Shown here: positions 27,901-35,295 of the stretch, piece after piece
How the letters are laid out: each line of letters starts with the position of its first letter
Position numbering within the stretch: the first letter of the stretch is position 1
Assembly (NCBI GenBank): GCA_910575155.1
Contig: CAJTDX010000008.1
Location: 79,734 to 143,733, forward strand
Direction: 5' to 3'
From: Lachnospiraceae bacterium
GTDB lineage: Bacteria > Bacillota > Clostridia > Lachnospirales > Lachnospiraceae
DNA: 64,000 nt
Notes under the pieces: generated by a model
Told to the model about the DNA's origin: nothing
Seen by the model: only the letters and a program-made list of their open reading frames with translations
Databases searched by the model: none
Program-made: the position numbers and the translations under genes

Positions 27901-28040
27901 AAGGGAAAACAGTTTCGTTTACGAAAAGCGGGCTGAAAAAAAGAATGACCTATTGTTTCCGGATTCGTACTTATAAAACGGTGGGTAAAGCGAAGGTTTA
28001 TGGAACTTACAGCAAAATAAAGATCATAAAAATTCCTTAA
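24987..28040 (+). CDS. Large secreted protein: transglutaminase-like protease domain, duplicated modules, C-terminal Fn3 domains
   Basis: A 1017-residue exported protein with a cleavable leader (about residues 1-25, P-L-R-A-E). A transglutaminase-like domain (about 160-275) shows a complete triad: C212 in A-V-C-D-G-Y, H241 in M-A-H-A-W-N and D256 in H-V-D-V-T-W-D-D. After a linker region, two copies of a roughly 190-residue module follow (about 453-645 and 645-835), each with an L-I-N-A-G-V-Y-Q-V beta domain and a C-P-G-H...C-x-L-C-x-H cysteine motif. Two fibronectin type III-like repeats end the protein; the last, very basic, reads K-x-K-L-T-W-K-K-V-S-G-A-S-G-Y-E-I-Y. No LPXTG anchor or surface-layer repeats are seen, so it is probably released or held by charge. 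Related proteins occur in gut Clostridia; the substrate is unknown. Ribosome site AGGAGG. Confidence 0.85.
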   Translation: MKRRYAVTVLMVMMFLVLGAVPLRAETEDIQTEYVSITDENRYKKEYYQKPQVRYPLTDHRAYRAAEEAQDLEQYIVEALGRYQAEIDVSDYQISLNDNIIFRILNNHPEFFYVSSTIGRSYSPQTNTIASYKITYLGTPEEIDRQRQELEAAAAEAAAQTEPSMTEVEKALVVHDYLAQNCEYDYDRLNSGQLPEISHTAYGALVNRMAVCDGYGDAYLYIMKNKLGIPCELVASEVMAHAWNMIEIGGKWYHVDVTWDDPVRDCIGRVGHNNFLLSDAAIASTSPEGHRGWSTSRTADSTVYDTAFWKEITSSICSYQGDWYYSRYKSGDYNTTGVQLLKKSGLLNGAETEVYQGDVWTGENNSFYPLSYMYPVKANDMLYFNTRTAIYRLQESGGVEQVFEPQVPSGQWIYGFTIRGKELWYALQSGPATSGKQEILTYALPELDLPELTGISAEDLTEVYNKNAHRITVSGIQEGDEVQYAGDDGVYSSEQPQLINAGVYQVYYRVKRRGYQPFEGTAQVTITKAMPVYTVPAGLTGFSGTTLADITLPEGFAWQTDTETKLYEEGSKIFLAVYTPADSGNYETVADIEIEVAVSCPGHAYTSEITKEPSATENGEETFTCTLCGHSYKQIIDTSLPVIEGVQAENIKVTYNGKAQRIQVLGIQTGDLVKYALGDGAYQEEQPELINAGVYQVRYRVERQGYQPFGGIAEVEITKAVPVYTAPVGLRGTSGKTLASVALPKGFAWQANSAVKLSEEGVHSWKATYTPEDVLNYETVSGIEVKVTVTCPGHQYQYRVTRPATETQKGLRTGTCSLCKHTYTEDIPMLESAKPGRVSGIKVTRNTVNTLAFSWNLAEHADGYRLLLYKGKTLVSEQYTQERSCSYRGLKAAAAYTLRIMPYRVVNGGRVYAASAGEIKTATAPASAKLNAARKGRNKVKLTWKKVSGASGYEIYMKTGKGSFKKIKNITKGKTVSFTKSGLKKRMTYCFRIRTYKTVGKAKVYGTYSKIKIIKIP
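26345..27490 (+). repeat. Tandem intragenic duplication (two about 575-bp units)
   Basis: Within the transglutaminase-like gene, 26345-26920 and 26921-27490 encode the same module in the same order, with shared blocks such as L-I-N-A-G-V-Y-Q-V, Y-Q-P-F, P-V-Y-T, G-F-A-W-Q and C-P-G-H. The copies have diverged, so the duplication is old. Confidence 0.8.
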
Positions 28041-28046
28041 GTTTCA

Positions 28047-28075
28047 TTGCTATTTCTTATGGAATATTGTAGAAT
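28047..28075 (+). promoter_or_regulatory. Promoter of the coiled-coil J-domain gene
   Basis: TTGCTA (28047-28052), 17-bp spacer, TAGAAT (28070-28075), 56 bp upstream of ATG 28132. Confidence 0.55.
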
Positions 28076-28131
28076 AGAACAAGTTAATGCGGATTAGTCT
28101 GTTTCAGTTATAATGCAAAGGAGGAAAGGCA

Positions 28132-28782
28132 ATGGAACAGCCCAGGTGTCAGATGGAGGAACCGCTTCAGGAGACGGAAGAGGAGTCGGTACAGCCAGAA
28201 ACAGAAGAGCAGGCAGTACAGCAGAAGCGGTCTTGGGAGGAGCAGCAGAAAATTCATCAGAAGCATTGGGAAGAACAACAGAGAATGGCTGAAAAGAGGC
28301 GTGAATTTCAACGGGAGCTTGCTGCGGACAGAATCCGGTTTCAGGAAGAACTTGCATCAGACAGACGCAGGTTTTTGAAGGAGCTTACGGCGGACAGACG
28401 CAGGTTTGAGCAGGAACAGCAGGAATTTTATCTGCGGAAAGAACGGGAAGAACGGCGCCTTGCAGAGAGAGAACGTTTGATTAAGGCAAAATGGGAGCTT
28501 TTGGAAATGGAATTGCAGAAGCTTGCCGGAGAGAGAGAAGCATTTGAAAAGAAGAAAGAGGCTGAGGAAGTCAAAATGCATGGAGTCCAGGGGAGAATGA
28601 AGGTAAAATATCCTTCGGAAATGGAACTGTTTTTTTCCGGTGTGGAAAATGAAGTGGACATGAAGAAGCGGTACCGGGAACTGATTAAAATATTTCATCC
28701 GGATAATTCCACGGGAGACACACAGACTCTTCAGATGATCAACAGGACTTACGAAAGCCTAAAGAAGCAGTTTAGCGCATAG
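28132..28782 (+). CDS. Coiled-coil protein with C-terminal J-like domain
   Basis: A 216-residue cytoplasmic protein. An acidic Gln/Glu-rich N-terminus (1-40) is followed by a long, highly charged coiled coil (about 40-155) with three repeats of the pattern A-D-R-x-R-F-x-x-E-L. The C-terminus (about 163-214) is a compact J-like domain: helix, K-K-R-Y-R-E-L-I-K-I-F, then H189-P190-D191, N-S-T-G-D-T and a final helix I-N-R-T-Y-E-S-L-K. J domains normally stand at the N-terminus; a C-terminal one suggests a membrane-free adaptor that recruits DnaK to something bound by the coiled coil (inference). The client is unknown. Ribosome site AAAGGAGGAA. Confidence 0.75.
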   Translation: MEQPRCQMEEPLQETEEESVQPETEEQAVQQKRSWEEQQKIHQKHWEEQQRMAEKRREFQRELAADRIRFQEELASDRRRFLKELTADRRRFEQEQQEFYLRKEREERRLAERERLIKAKWELLEMELQKLAGEREAFEKKKEAEEVKMHGVQGRMKVKYPSEMELFFSGVENEVDMKKRYRELIKIFHPDNSTGDTQTLQMINRTYESLKKQFSA

Positions 28783-28783
28783 T

Positions 28784-28819
28784 CAGATAGCCGCGTATAC
28801 TTATTTGTGCGGCTGTCTG
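28784..28819. repeat. Inverted repeat after the J-domain gene
   Basis: CAGATAGCCGC / GCGGCTGTCTG (28784-28794 and 28809-28819) form an 11-bp stem with one G-T pair. No T tract follows on either strand, so it is not a canonical terminator. The rest of 28783-28995 shows nothing I can name. Confidence 0.45.
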
Positions 28820-28995
28820 GTGGAAGATTCGCGGAAATCAGGCAGGGACTGTTGCAAAAAGCGCCAGATAAAATACAAGTTACTCTCCAGTTCTGGAATC
28901 TGATATATTGTATCTGGCTGCTTCTTTGCGGCGGTCCCTGCTTTAAAATCCGCTATTTTGCAGCAGAATGTCCGCGACAGGATTTGGAGGAAACT

Positions 28996-29943
28996 ATGAA
29001 ATGGAAAAAATATACGATAGAGACGACTACCCAGGCAGAAGATTTTATCAGCAGTATGCTTGCCGATCTTGGAATTGAAGGAGTTCAGATAGAGGATAAT
29101 ATCCCTTTGTCCGCGGCCGATAAGGAGAGTATGTATATTGATATTCTGCCTAAGCTTCCGCCGGATGAAGGCATTGCATATATCAGCTTTTTTCTGGAGG
29201 CAGAACAAGAGCAGGAGGAGCTTCTCCTGCAAGTACGCAGAGAACTGGAAAATTTGCGGGCCTTTGTGGAGATTGGAGCGGCAGAGATTACAGAGGGGGA
29301 AACGCAGGATCAGGACTGGATTAACAACTGGAAGCAATATTTTAAAGCGTTTACCATTGAAGATATTTTAATCAAGCCAACCTGGGAGGAACTTTTGCCG
29401 GGAGAAAATTACCGCCATATAATTGAGATTGATCCAGGTACTTCCTTTGGAACCGGAAAGCATGAGACTACCCAGCTCTGCATCCGCCAGTTATGTAAAT
29501 ATTTAAAACCTCAGGACCGTGTACTGGATGTTGGCTGCGGAAGCGGGATTTTGTCTCTGGTAAGCCTGAAACTGGGAGCGGGACATGTGACAGGAACGGA
29601 TATTGACCCCTTGTGTATCACGGCTTCCACAGATAATATGAGGGTCAACGGGCTGCCGGAGGAACAGGCGGATTTTTACCACGGAAATCTAATTGATGAT
29701 ATCAGACTCAAAGAGCAGGTGGGGGCGGATTATGATCTTGTGACCGCAAATATTCTTGCCGATATTATCATTCCTCTGACCCCGGTGATTCCGGCGTTCC
29801 TGAAAAAAGGCGGTATCTATGTTACCAGCGGGATTATTGATTTTAAGGAAGAAGCGGTAAAACAGGCGGTCACAGAGGCAGGATTTGAGATTCTTGAAGT
29901 CTGCCGTCAGGGAGAATGGGTCAGCATTACCGCCAGGATATAG
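28996..29943 (+). CDS. prmA: Ribosomal protein L11 methyltransferase PrmA
   Basis: A 315-residue SAM-dependent enzyme that methylates L11. Present are D-P-G-T-S-F-G-T-G-K-H-E-T-T-Q, the SAM motif V-L-D-V-G-C-G-S-G-I-L-S, and N-I-L-A-D-I-I. The start is ATG 28996 with GGAGG five bases upstream; 63 codons of open frame further upstream are not conserved in character. In Bacillus it follows dnaJ directly, so the 6.5 kb between dnaJ and this gene is an insertion relative to that order. rsmE comes 14 bp later. Confidence 0.94.
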   Translation: MKWKKYTIETTTQAEDFISSMLADLGIEGVQIEDNIPLSAADKESMYIDILPKLPPDEGIAYISFFLEAEQEQEELLLQVRRELENLRAFVEIGAAEITEGETQDQDWINNWKQYFKAFTIEDILIKPTWEELLPGENYRHIIEIDPGTSFGTGKHETTQLCIRQLCKYLKPQDRVLDVGCGSGILSLVSLKLGAGHVTGTDIDPLCITASTDNMRVNGLPEEQADFYHGNLIDDIRLKEQVGADYDLVTANILADIIIPLTPVIPAFLKKGGIYVTSGIIDFKEEAVKQAVTEAGFEILEVCRQGEWVSITARI

Positions 29944-29957
29944 AACAGGAGAAAAGA

Positions 29958-30689
29958 ATGTTTCAATTTTTTGTAGAGCCGGAACAGATTGAGGGAGAGA
30001 GAATTGTGATTACCGGCAGTGATGTCAACCACATCAGAAATGTTCTGCGTATGCGGACAGGAGAACAGGTACGTATCAGCGACAATCAGGGGGGAGATTT
30101 TTACTGTGAGATTGAAACGATGCAGGGACAGCAGATTGTTTTTCATATTCTCAGCCAGGCAAAGGATACGGAGCCATGCGTAGGGATTACCCTCTTTCAG
30201 GGACTTCCCAAAGGAGACAAGATGGAGCTTGTCATTCAGAAAGCAGTAGAACTTGGAGTTTCAGAGATTATACCGGTTGCCATGAAAAACTGCGTGGTGA
30301 AGCTGGATGAGAAGAGGGCCAGGGCGAAACAGGCAAGATGGCAGGCCATTGCAGAGAGCGCCGCAAAGCAGTCAAAACGCAGTATCATTCCCCGCATAGG
30401 ACAGGTTATGAAATTTTCAGAAGCAGTGGAATATGCCCAGAAACTGGATGTGCGTCTTCTGCCTTATGAAAACCAGAGGGGAATGGCGCATACCAGAGAA
30501 GTGCTCGGAAGCATTCCCCGGGGAAGTGTAGTGGGAATCTTTATCGGCCCCGAAGGCGGTTACGATTCTCAGGAAATTGCTCTGGCACAGGGAGAGATGG
30601 AGATGATATCTCTGGGAAACCGGATTCTGCGGACAGAGACGGCGGGGCTTTGCGCGCTTTCCATGCTGATTTATGCACTGGAAGATTAG
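29958..30689 (+). CDS. rsmE: 16S rRNA (uracil1498-N3)-methyltransferase RsmE
   Basis: A 243-residue SPOUT-class enzyme. An N-terminal PUA-like part (M-F-Q-F-F-V, H-I-R-N-V-L-R-M) is followed by the SPOUT part with K-x-x-K-M-E-L-V-I-Q-K-A-V-E-L-G, I-G-P-E-G-G-Y, and the C-terminal knot L-G-N-R-I-L-R-T-E-T-A. Start ATG 29958, with AGGAG six bases upstream. Standard neighbour of prmA; the next gene follows after 9 bp. Confidence 0.94.
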   Translation: MFQFFVEPEQIEGERIVITGSDVNHIRNVLRMRTGEQVRISDNQGGDFYCEIETMQGQQIVFHILSQAKDTEPCVGITLFQGLPKGDKMELVIQKAVELGVSEIIPVAMKNCVVKLDEKRARAKQARWQAIAESAAKQSKRSIIPRIGQVMKFSEAVEYAQKLDVRLLPYENQRGMAHTREVLGSIPRGSVVGIFIGPEGGYDSQEIALAQGEMEMISLGNRILRTETAGLCALSMLIYALED

Positions 30690-30698
30690 GAGGAAAGA

Positions 30699-31853
30699 AT
30701 GGAAGCATATTTTGATAATTCAGCGACCACCCGCTGTTCCAAAGGAGCGGTGGAAATTATGGTGCGCGCCCTGTCTGAGGATTACGGAAATCCGTCTTCT
30801 CTGCATGGAAAAGGCATGGAAGGGGAACACTATATCAAAGAAGCCGCCGGCAAAATTGCAAAAACCATGAAAGTCAGAGAAGCGGAGCTGATTTTTACTT
30901 CCGGGGGAACGGAATCCAACAATCTTGCCATTCTGGGCGCAGCTATGGCAAACAGGCGCAGCGGAATGCATCTGATTACCACATGCGTGGAACATCCGGC
31001 AGTATCGGTGCCTGTTAAGTTCCTGGAGGAACAGGGATTTTCCGTGACCCGTCTCGGCGTGGATCAGGATGGGAGGATATCTCTGGAAGAATTACGGGAA
31101 GCAATCACGCCGGAAACAATTCTGGTATCCATGATGTATGTGAATAATGAAATTGGGGCGGTGGAGCCGGTTGCAGAAGCAGCCGGGATCATAAAAGCGC
31201 AAAATCCCAAAACATTGTTCCATGTGGACGCCATTCAGGCGTATGGAAAATATATCATTCATCCCGCAAAGCTGGGGATTGATATGATGTCTGTAAGCGG
31301 TCATAAGATTCACGGGCCTAAAGGCAGCGGATTTTTATACGTAAGGGAAAGGACAAAGATAAAGCCGATTCTTTACGGAGGAGGTCAGCAAAGGGCTATG
31401 CGTTCCGGTACGGAAAATGTGCCGGGAATTGCAGGACTGGGGCAGGCGGCTGGAGAAGCTTATGAGAATTTTGAGGAAAAGCAGGAGCATTTACGCCAGT
31501 TGAAGAATGTTTTTATCGAAGGGATTGCCGATGAAAAATGGGCGCATATCAATGGCAGAAAAGGTGCGGACAGCGCGCCGCATATTATAAGTCTCAGCGT
31601 GGACGGAGTCCGCGGCGAAGTGCTGCTTCATGCGCTGGAAGAACAACATATTTACGTGTCGGCGGGCAGCGCCTGTTCTTCCAATAAACCTGCAGTCAGC
31701 GCCACACTTTCCGCCATAGGGGTGGAGCGTCAGTATCTGGACAGCACGGTGCGTATCAGTTTTTGTAATGATAATACGCTGGAAGAAGTGGCATATTGTG
31801 TAAATAAATTAAAGGAGCTGGTGCCGATGCTTCGAAAATACATAAGGCATTAG
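30699..31853 (+). CDS. Cysteine desulfurase (NifS/IscS family), sulfur donor for ThiI
   Basis: A 384-residue PLP enzyme that moves sulfur from cysteine to a protein persulfide. It has D-N-S-A-T-T, the PLP lysine K203 in S-G-H-K-I-H-G-P-K-G, and the catalytic cysteine C326 in S-A-G-S-A-C-S-S. It lies 12 bp before thiI. In Bacillus a dedicated desulfurase (NifZ) is likewise paired with a ThiI lacking the rhodanese domain and feeds it sulfur directly for tRNA 4-thiouridine; the same role is likely here. An Fe-S cluster role is possible but no iscU/sufU is next to it. Confidence 0.92.
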   Translation: MEAYFDNSATTRCSKGAVEIMVRALSEDYGNPSSLHGKGMEGEHYIKEAAGKIAKTMKVREAELIFTSGGTESNNLAILGAAMANRRSGMHLITTCVEHPAVSVPVKFLEEQGFSVTRLGVDQDGRISLEELREAITPETILVSMMYVNNEIGAVEPVAEAAGIIKAQNPKTLFHVDAIQAYGKYIIHPAKLGIDMMSVSGHKIHGPKGSGFLYVRERTKIKPILYGGGQQRAMRSGTENVPGIAGLGQAAGEAYENFEEKQEHLRQLKNVFIEGIADEKWAHINGRKGADSAPHIISLSVDGVRGEVLLHALEEQHIYVSAGSACSSNKPAVSATLSAIGVERQYLDSTVRISFCNDNTLEEVAYCVNKLKELVPMLRKYIRH

Positions 31854-31865
31854 AAAGGGAACCAT

Positions 31866-33050
31866 ATGTTTAAAGCATTTTTGATAAAATACGGAGAGAT
31901 TGGAATTAAAGGCAAAAACCGCCATCTGTTCGAGGATGCACTGGTGCAGCAGATCAAATATGCCCTGAAATCGGTGGAGGGTGAGTTTCTGATCAGCAAG
32001 GAACAGGGGCGTATCTATATAGAAGCAGTCACAGACTATGATTTTGATGAGACTATGGAGCGTCTGCAGTGTGTCTTTGGCATTGTGGGAATCTGTCCCG
32101 TGGTAATTACAGAAGATGAAGGGTTTGACAAGCTTGCAGAAGATGTGATTGCATATCTTGACAAGCGTTATCCCGACAAGCATAAGACCTTTAAGGTCAA
32201 TGCCCGCAGAGCAAGGAAGAATTATCCGATGAAATCTATGGAAATCAACGCGGCTCTCGGGGAGAGGATTTTAAAAGCTTTCCAGGAGATGAAAGTGGAT
32301 GTGCATGAGCCGCAGATTATGATAAATGTTGAAGTCCGCGGGAAGATTAATATTTACTCGGAAGTGATCGCAGGGCCGGGGGGGATGCCAGTGGGAACCA
32401 ACGGGAAAGGAATGCTGCTGCTTTCCGGCGGAATCGACAGTCCCGTGGCCGGCTACATGATTGCAAAACGGGGCGTCAAAATCGATGCGGTGTATTTTCA
32501 TGCGCCGCCTTATACCAGCGAGCGCGCCAAACAGAAGGTTGTTGATCTGGCGAAACAGGTGGCAAAATATGCCGGGCCGGTTTATCTGAAGGTAGTAAAT
32601 TTTACAGATATCCAGATGTATATTTACGAGCAGTGCCCCCATGAGGAATTAACCATCATCATGCGCCGCTATATGATGCGGATTGCCGAGCATTTTGCAG
32701 AAGAAACAGGCAGCCTGGGATTGATTACGGGAGAGAGTATCGGTCAGGTGGCAAGTCAGACGATGCAGTCCCTTGCGGCTACCAATGAAGTATGCACGAT
32801 GCCGGTCTACCGCCCTCTGATTGGTTTTGACAAACAGGAAATCATTGCCGTCTCAGAGAAAATCGGAACGTACGAAACTTCCATACTGCCTTATGAGGAT
32901 TGCTGTACCATATTTGTGGCGAAACATCCGGTGACAAAGCCTAATCTCAAAATCATACGGCGTTCAGAAACGCATCTGAAAGAGAAAATTGATGAGATGG
33001 TGAAGACGGCAATTGAAACGGCGGAGACGATCATCGTGCAGTCAGAGTAA
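31866..33050 (+). CDS. thiI: tRNA 4-thiouridine synthase ThiI (no rhodanese domain)
   Basis: A 394-residue protein: ferredoxin-like and THUMP domains (about 1-165) and an adenylating PP-loop domain with S-G-G-I-D-S-P (about 186-192), then A-T-N-E-V-C-T-M-P-V-Y-R-P-L. It activates U8 of tRNA and inserts sulfur. It stops after the PP-loop domain, so it lacks the rhodanese domain of E. coli ThiI and must take sulfur from its partner desulfurase encoded just upstream. Ribosome site AAAGGGA before ATG 31866. Confidence 0.94.
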   Translation: MFKAFLIKYGEIGIKGKNRHLFEDALVQQIKYALKSVEGEFLISKEQGRIYIEAVTDYDFDETMERLQCVFGIVGICPVVITEDEGFDKLAEDVIAYLDKRYPDKHKTFKVNARRARKNYPMKSMEINAALGERILKAFQEMKVDVHEPQIMINVEVRGKINIYSEVIAGPGGMPVGTNGKGMLLLSGGIDSPVAGYMIAKRGVKIDAVYFHAPPYTSERAKQKVVDLAKQVAKYAGPVYLKVVNFTDIQMYIYEQCPHEELTIIMRRYMMRIAEHFAEETGSLGLITGESIGQVASQTMQSLAATNEVCTMPVYRPLIGFDKQEIIAVSEKIGTYETSILPYEDCCTIFVAKHPVTKPNLKIIRRSETHLKEKIDEMVKTAIETAETIIVQSE

Positions 33051-33129
33051 CACGGTCCGACGGCACGTCTGCGTTTGTGAAGCGGCGTTTGCAGAAACAT
33101 ATCCCGCAAAGTTCTGCCGGTATTCAGCA

Positions 33130-33166
33130 AAATAAAATCCCCCATGAAATATACAATCATGGGGGA
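33130..33166 (-). terminator. Terminator of the HPr-like gene (minus strand)
   Basis: A 10-bp perfect stem TCCCCCATGA / TCATGGGGGA (33138-33147 and 33157-33166). On the minus strand it is followed by GATTTTATTTT, a T-rich tract; on the plus strand no T run follows, so it serves the leftward gene mainly. Confidence 0.75.
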
Positions 33167-33190
33167 GAATGGTACGATATACAGAAATGA

Positions 33191-33421
33191 TTAAATCAGA
33201 TATGGCTTCAATACTTCCATAACCTCATCCTTGTTCGCTTCAGCATGGATGGCAAGGTCGATCGGTTTGGACAAATCAAGGCTGAAAATACCCATAATGG
33301 ATTTGGCGTCAATGACATACCTTCCGGAAATTAAATCAAAATCAAAATCAAATCTGGTAATGGCATTTACGAAAGATTTTACCTTGTCAATGGAGTTTAA
33401 AGAAATCTGTACGTTTATCAT
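33191..33421 (-). CDS. HPr-like protein lacking the phosphorylatable histidine
   Basis: A 76-residue HPr-fold protein. The second half is convincing: A-K-S-I-M-G-I-F-S-L-D-L corresponds to the HPr Ser46 region (K-S-I-M-G-V-M-S-L). In the first half, where HPr has S-G-I-H-A-R-P with His15, this protein reads S-L-N-S-I-D-K by gap-free alignment from the serine site, so the PTS phosphate cannot be carried. That recalls Crh of Bacillus, which keeps the regulatory serine and lost the histidine. A regulatory role through HPr kinase is possible but unproven. It has its own promoter, AAGGAGG ribosome site and terminator, and no PTS genes nearby. Confidence 0.8.
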   Translation of the reverse strand: MINVQISLNSIDKVKSFVNAITRFDFDFDLISGRYVIDAKSIMGIFSLDLSKPIDLAIHAEANKDEVMEVLKPYLI

Positions 33422-33467
33422 GAGAAAACCTCCTTATTATAGTTAGAAACAACAAATCTTTTCTTTA

Positions 33468-33496
33468 ATAGTAACGTCTTTTGTGGTAAAAGTCAA
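33468..33496 (-). promoter_or_regulatory. Promoter of the HPr-like gene
   Basis: Minus strand: TTGACT (33496-33491), 17-bp spacer, TACTAT (33473-33468), 46 bp before the ATG. Confidence 0.6.
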
Positions 33497-33570
33497 TGGT
33501 ACCGTAGCCAATTTCAGGAAAAAATGCAAGATGTTTTTCGGCAGAATGTATAGAGAGGATGGGAAATGGA

Positions 33571-34941
33571 ATGAGAAAGGCGGCATTGCATAATTTGGGC
33601 TGCAAAGTAAATGCATACGAGACAGAAAGTATGCAGCAGCTTTTAGAACAGGCGGGGTATGAAATCGTACCCTTTGAGGAAGCGGCGGACGTCTATGTGG
33701 TAAATACCTGCTCTGTCACAAACATCGCAGACCGCAAGTCGCGGCAGATGCTTCACCGGGCCAGAAGGAGAAATCCGGACAGCGTGGTGGTGGCGGCAGG
33801 CTGTTATGTGCAGACTGCAAAAGAACAGGCAGAAGACGCGGCGGTTGATATTTTTATTGGAAACAATAAAAAGCATGAGCTGCCGCAATTGCTGGAGCAG
33901 TTTTTTGCATCCAGGGAAGCGGCGCAAGAAGGGGCGGCGGACAAAGAGCGGAACGATTCTCTGAAAATCGCCGCCGTTTCAGACATAGGGCGGGACTCTG
34001 AATATGAGACATTATCTGTCAGCCGTACGGCGGAGCATACCAGAGCTTTTATGAAAGTGCAGGACGGCTGCAACCAGTTCTGCAGTTACTGCATTATCCC
34101 TTATGCCAGAGGAAGAGTCAGGAGCAGACAGATGCAGGACGTTATCCAGGAGGCGAAACGGCTTTCAGACAACGGCTGCAAAGAGGTGGTGCTGACCGGA
34201 ATCCATCTAAGCTCTTATGGCGTGGATCTGGGAACGGATCTGATTACATTGATTGAAAAAGTACATGATTTGCCCCGGATTGCAAGGATTCGTCTCGGTT
34301 CTCTGGAGCCTAAGATTGTAACGGAGGAATTTGCCGGCCGCCTGGCAAAACTGCCAAAACTGTGCCCGCATTTCCATCTGTCTTTGCAGAGCGGCTGCGA
34401 TGCTGTTTTAAAGAGAATGAATCGTAAATACACTTGCGTGGAATATCTGCAGGCATGTGAATTGCTGCGCGGCTGTTTTACGCATCCGGCAATTACTACG
34501 GATGTAATTGTGGGCTTTCCCGGGGAAACAGAGGAAGAATTTCAGGAGACCCGCAGGTTTTTGAAAAAAATTGGCTTTTTTGAGATACATATTTTCAAGT
34601 ATTCTCTGAGAAAAGGAACCAGGGCGGCCGCTATGGAGCATCAGATTCCGGAGCAGGTAAAAAATGTCCGCAGTGATATTTTATTTTCCGATTTGGCTCC
34701 CATGAACGAAGCTTTTTTAGACTGGCATCTTGGCAGGGAAGCAGAAGCGCTGCTGGAGGAACAGGTGTCTTTTGAGGGAAAAGAATATTTTCTTGGGCAT
34801 ACGAAAGAATATGTAAAGATCGCAGTGCCGGCAGAAGAACCGGGACAAAGCCTTGTAAACCGCGTGGTCCGGGGAAGAATCACTTCCAGGCTGAAAGAAC
34901 GTGTGCTGCAGATGGAGAATGTTTTGGAAGAAACATCTTGA
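33571..34941 (+). CDS. mtaB: tRNA t6A37 methylthiotransferase MtaB
   Basis: A 456-residue radical SAM methylthiotransferase making ms2t6A at tRNA position 37. The N-terminal UPF0004 domain begins with the MtaB mark N-L-G-C-K-V-N-A-Y-E-T-E and has N-T-C-S-V-T-N and G-C-Y-V-Q cysteines; the radical SAM site is C-N-Q-F-C-S-Y-C; a TRAM-type domain ends the protein. I prefer ATG 33571, since the GAGAGGA site directly abuts the earlier ATG 33559; the difference is four residues. In Bacillus it closes the dnaK-dnaJ-prmA-rsmE series. Confidence 0.93.
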   Translation: MRKAALHNLGCKVNAYETESMQQLLEQAGYEIVPFEEAADVYVVNTCSVTNIADRKSRQMLHRARRRNPDSVVVAAGCYVQTAKEQAEDAAVDIFIGNNKKHELPQLLEQFFASREAAQEGAADKERNDSLKIAAVSDIGRDSEYETLSVSRTAEHTRAFMKVQDGCNQFCSYCIIPYARGRVRSRQMQDVIQEAKRLSDNGCKEVVLTGIHLSSYGVDLGTDLITLIEKVHDLPRIARIRLGSLEPKIVTEEFAGRLAKLPKLCPHFHLSLQSGCDAVLKRMNRKYTCVEYLQACELLRGCFTHPAITTDVIVGFPGETEEEFQETRRFLKKIGFFEIHIFKYSLRKGTRAAAMEHQIPEQVKNVRSDILFSDLAPMNEAFLDWHLGREAEALLEEQVSFEGKEYFLGHTKEYVKIAVPAEEPGQSLVNRVVRGRITSRLKERVLQMENVLEETS

Positions 34942-34966
34942 GTTTTCCGAACATTTGTATTAAAAT
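34938..34966 (+). promoter_or_regulatory. Promoter of ireB-ruvX-yrzB
   Basis: TTGAGT (34938-34943, overlapping the mtaB stop), 17-bp spacer, TAAAAT (34961-34966), 56 bp before ireB. Confidence 0.5.
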
Positions 34967-35021
34967 AGACAGAAGAAGATTTTATTAAGAACGAAAGAGC
35001 AGAAAATAAGGGCGTGAACAT

Positions 35022-35285
35022 ATGCAGGATAAAAACAATACTCAATTTTTTAAAGTAGAAAAAGAGCAGCAGATACAGGTGGATGATGTGCTAAAGATTG
35101 TGTACAGCGCATTGCGTGAGAAAGGATACAATCCGGTAAATCAGATTGTGGGGTACATCATGTCAGGAGATCCTACTTATATTACCAGCCATAACAATGC
35201 CAGGAGCCTTATTATGAAAGTGGAGCGGGATGAACTGGTAGAAGAGATTCTGCGTCATTATATCAAGAATAATTCCTGGGAATAG
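35022..35285 (+). CDS. ireB: IreB-family regulatory phosphoprotein (UPF0297)
   Basis: An 87-residue protein of the YrzL/IreB family, with V-L-x-x-V-Y-x-A-L-x-E-K-G-Y-N-P-x-x-Q-I and G-Y-x-x-S-G-D-P-x-Y-I-T, the family signature. In Enterococcus IreB is phosphorylated by the Ser/Thr kinase IreK and affects cephalosporin tolerance. It is the first gene of the widely conserved ireB-ruvX-DUF1292 cluster. Confidence 0.92.
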   Translation: MQDKNNTQFFKVEKEQQIQVDDVLKIVYSALREKGYNPVNQIVGYIMSGDPTYITSHNNARSLIMKVERDELVEEILRHYIKNNSWE

Positions 35286-35295
35286 GAGGCGTCAG

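Noticed and set aside
28300..28430. Short repeats that might suggest a CRISPR or tandem repeat
   Set aside because: They encode the A-D-R-x-R-F heptad-like repeats of a coiled coil in frame; there are no spacers.
28807..28995. 63-codon upstream extension of prmA
   Set aside because: It lacks a ribosome site, reads as W/C/L-rich unlike any PrmA N-terminus, and ATG 28996 has an excellent site.
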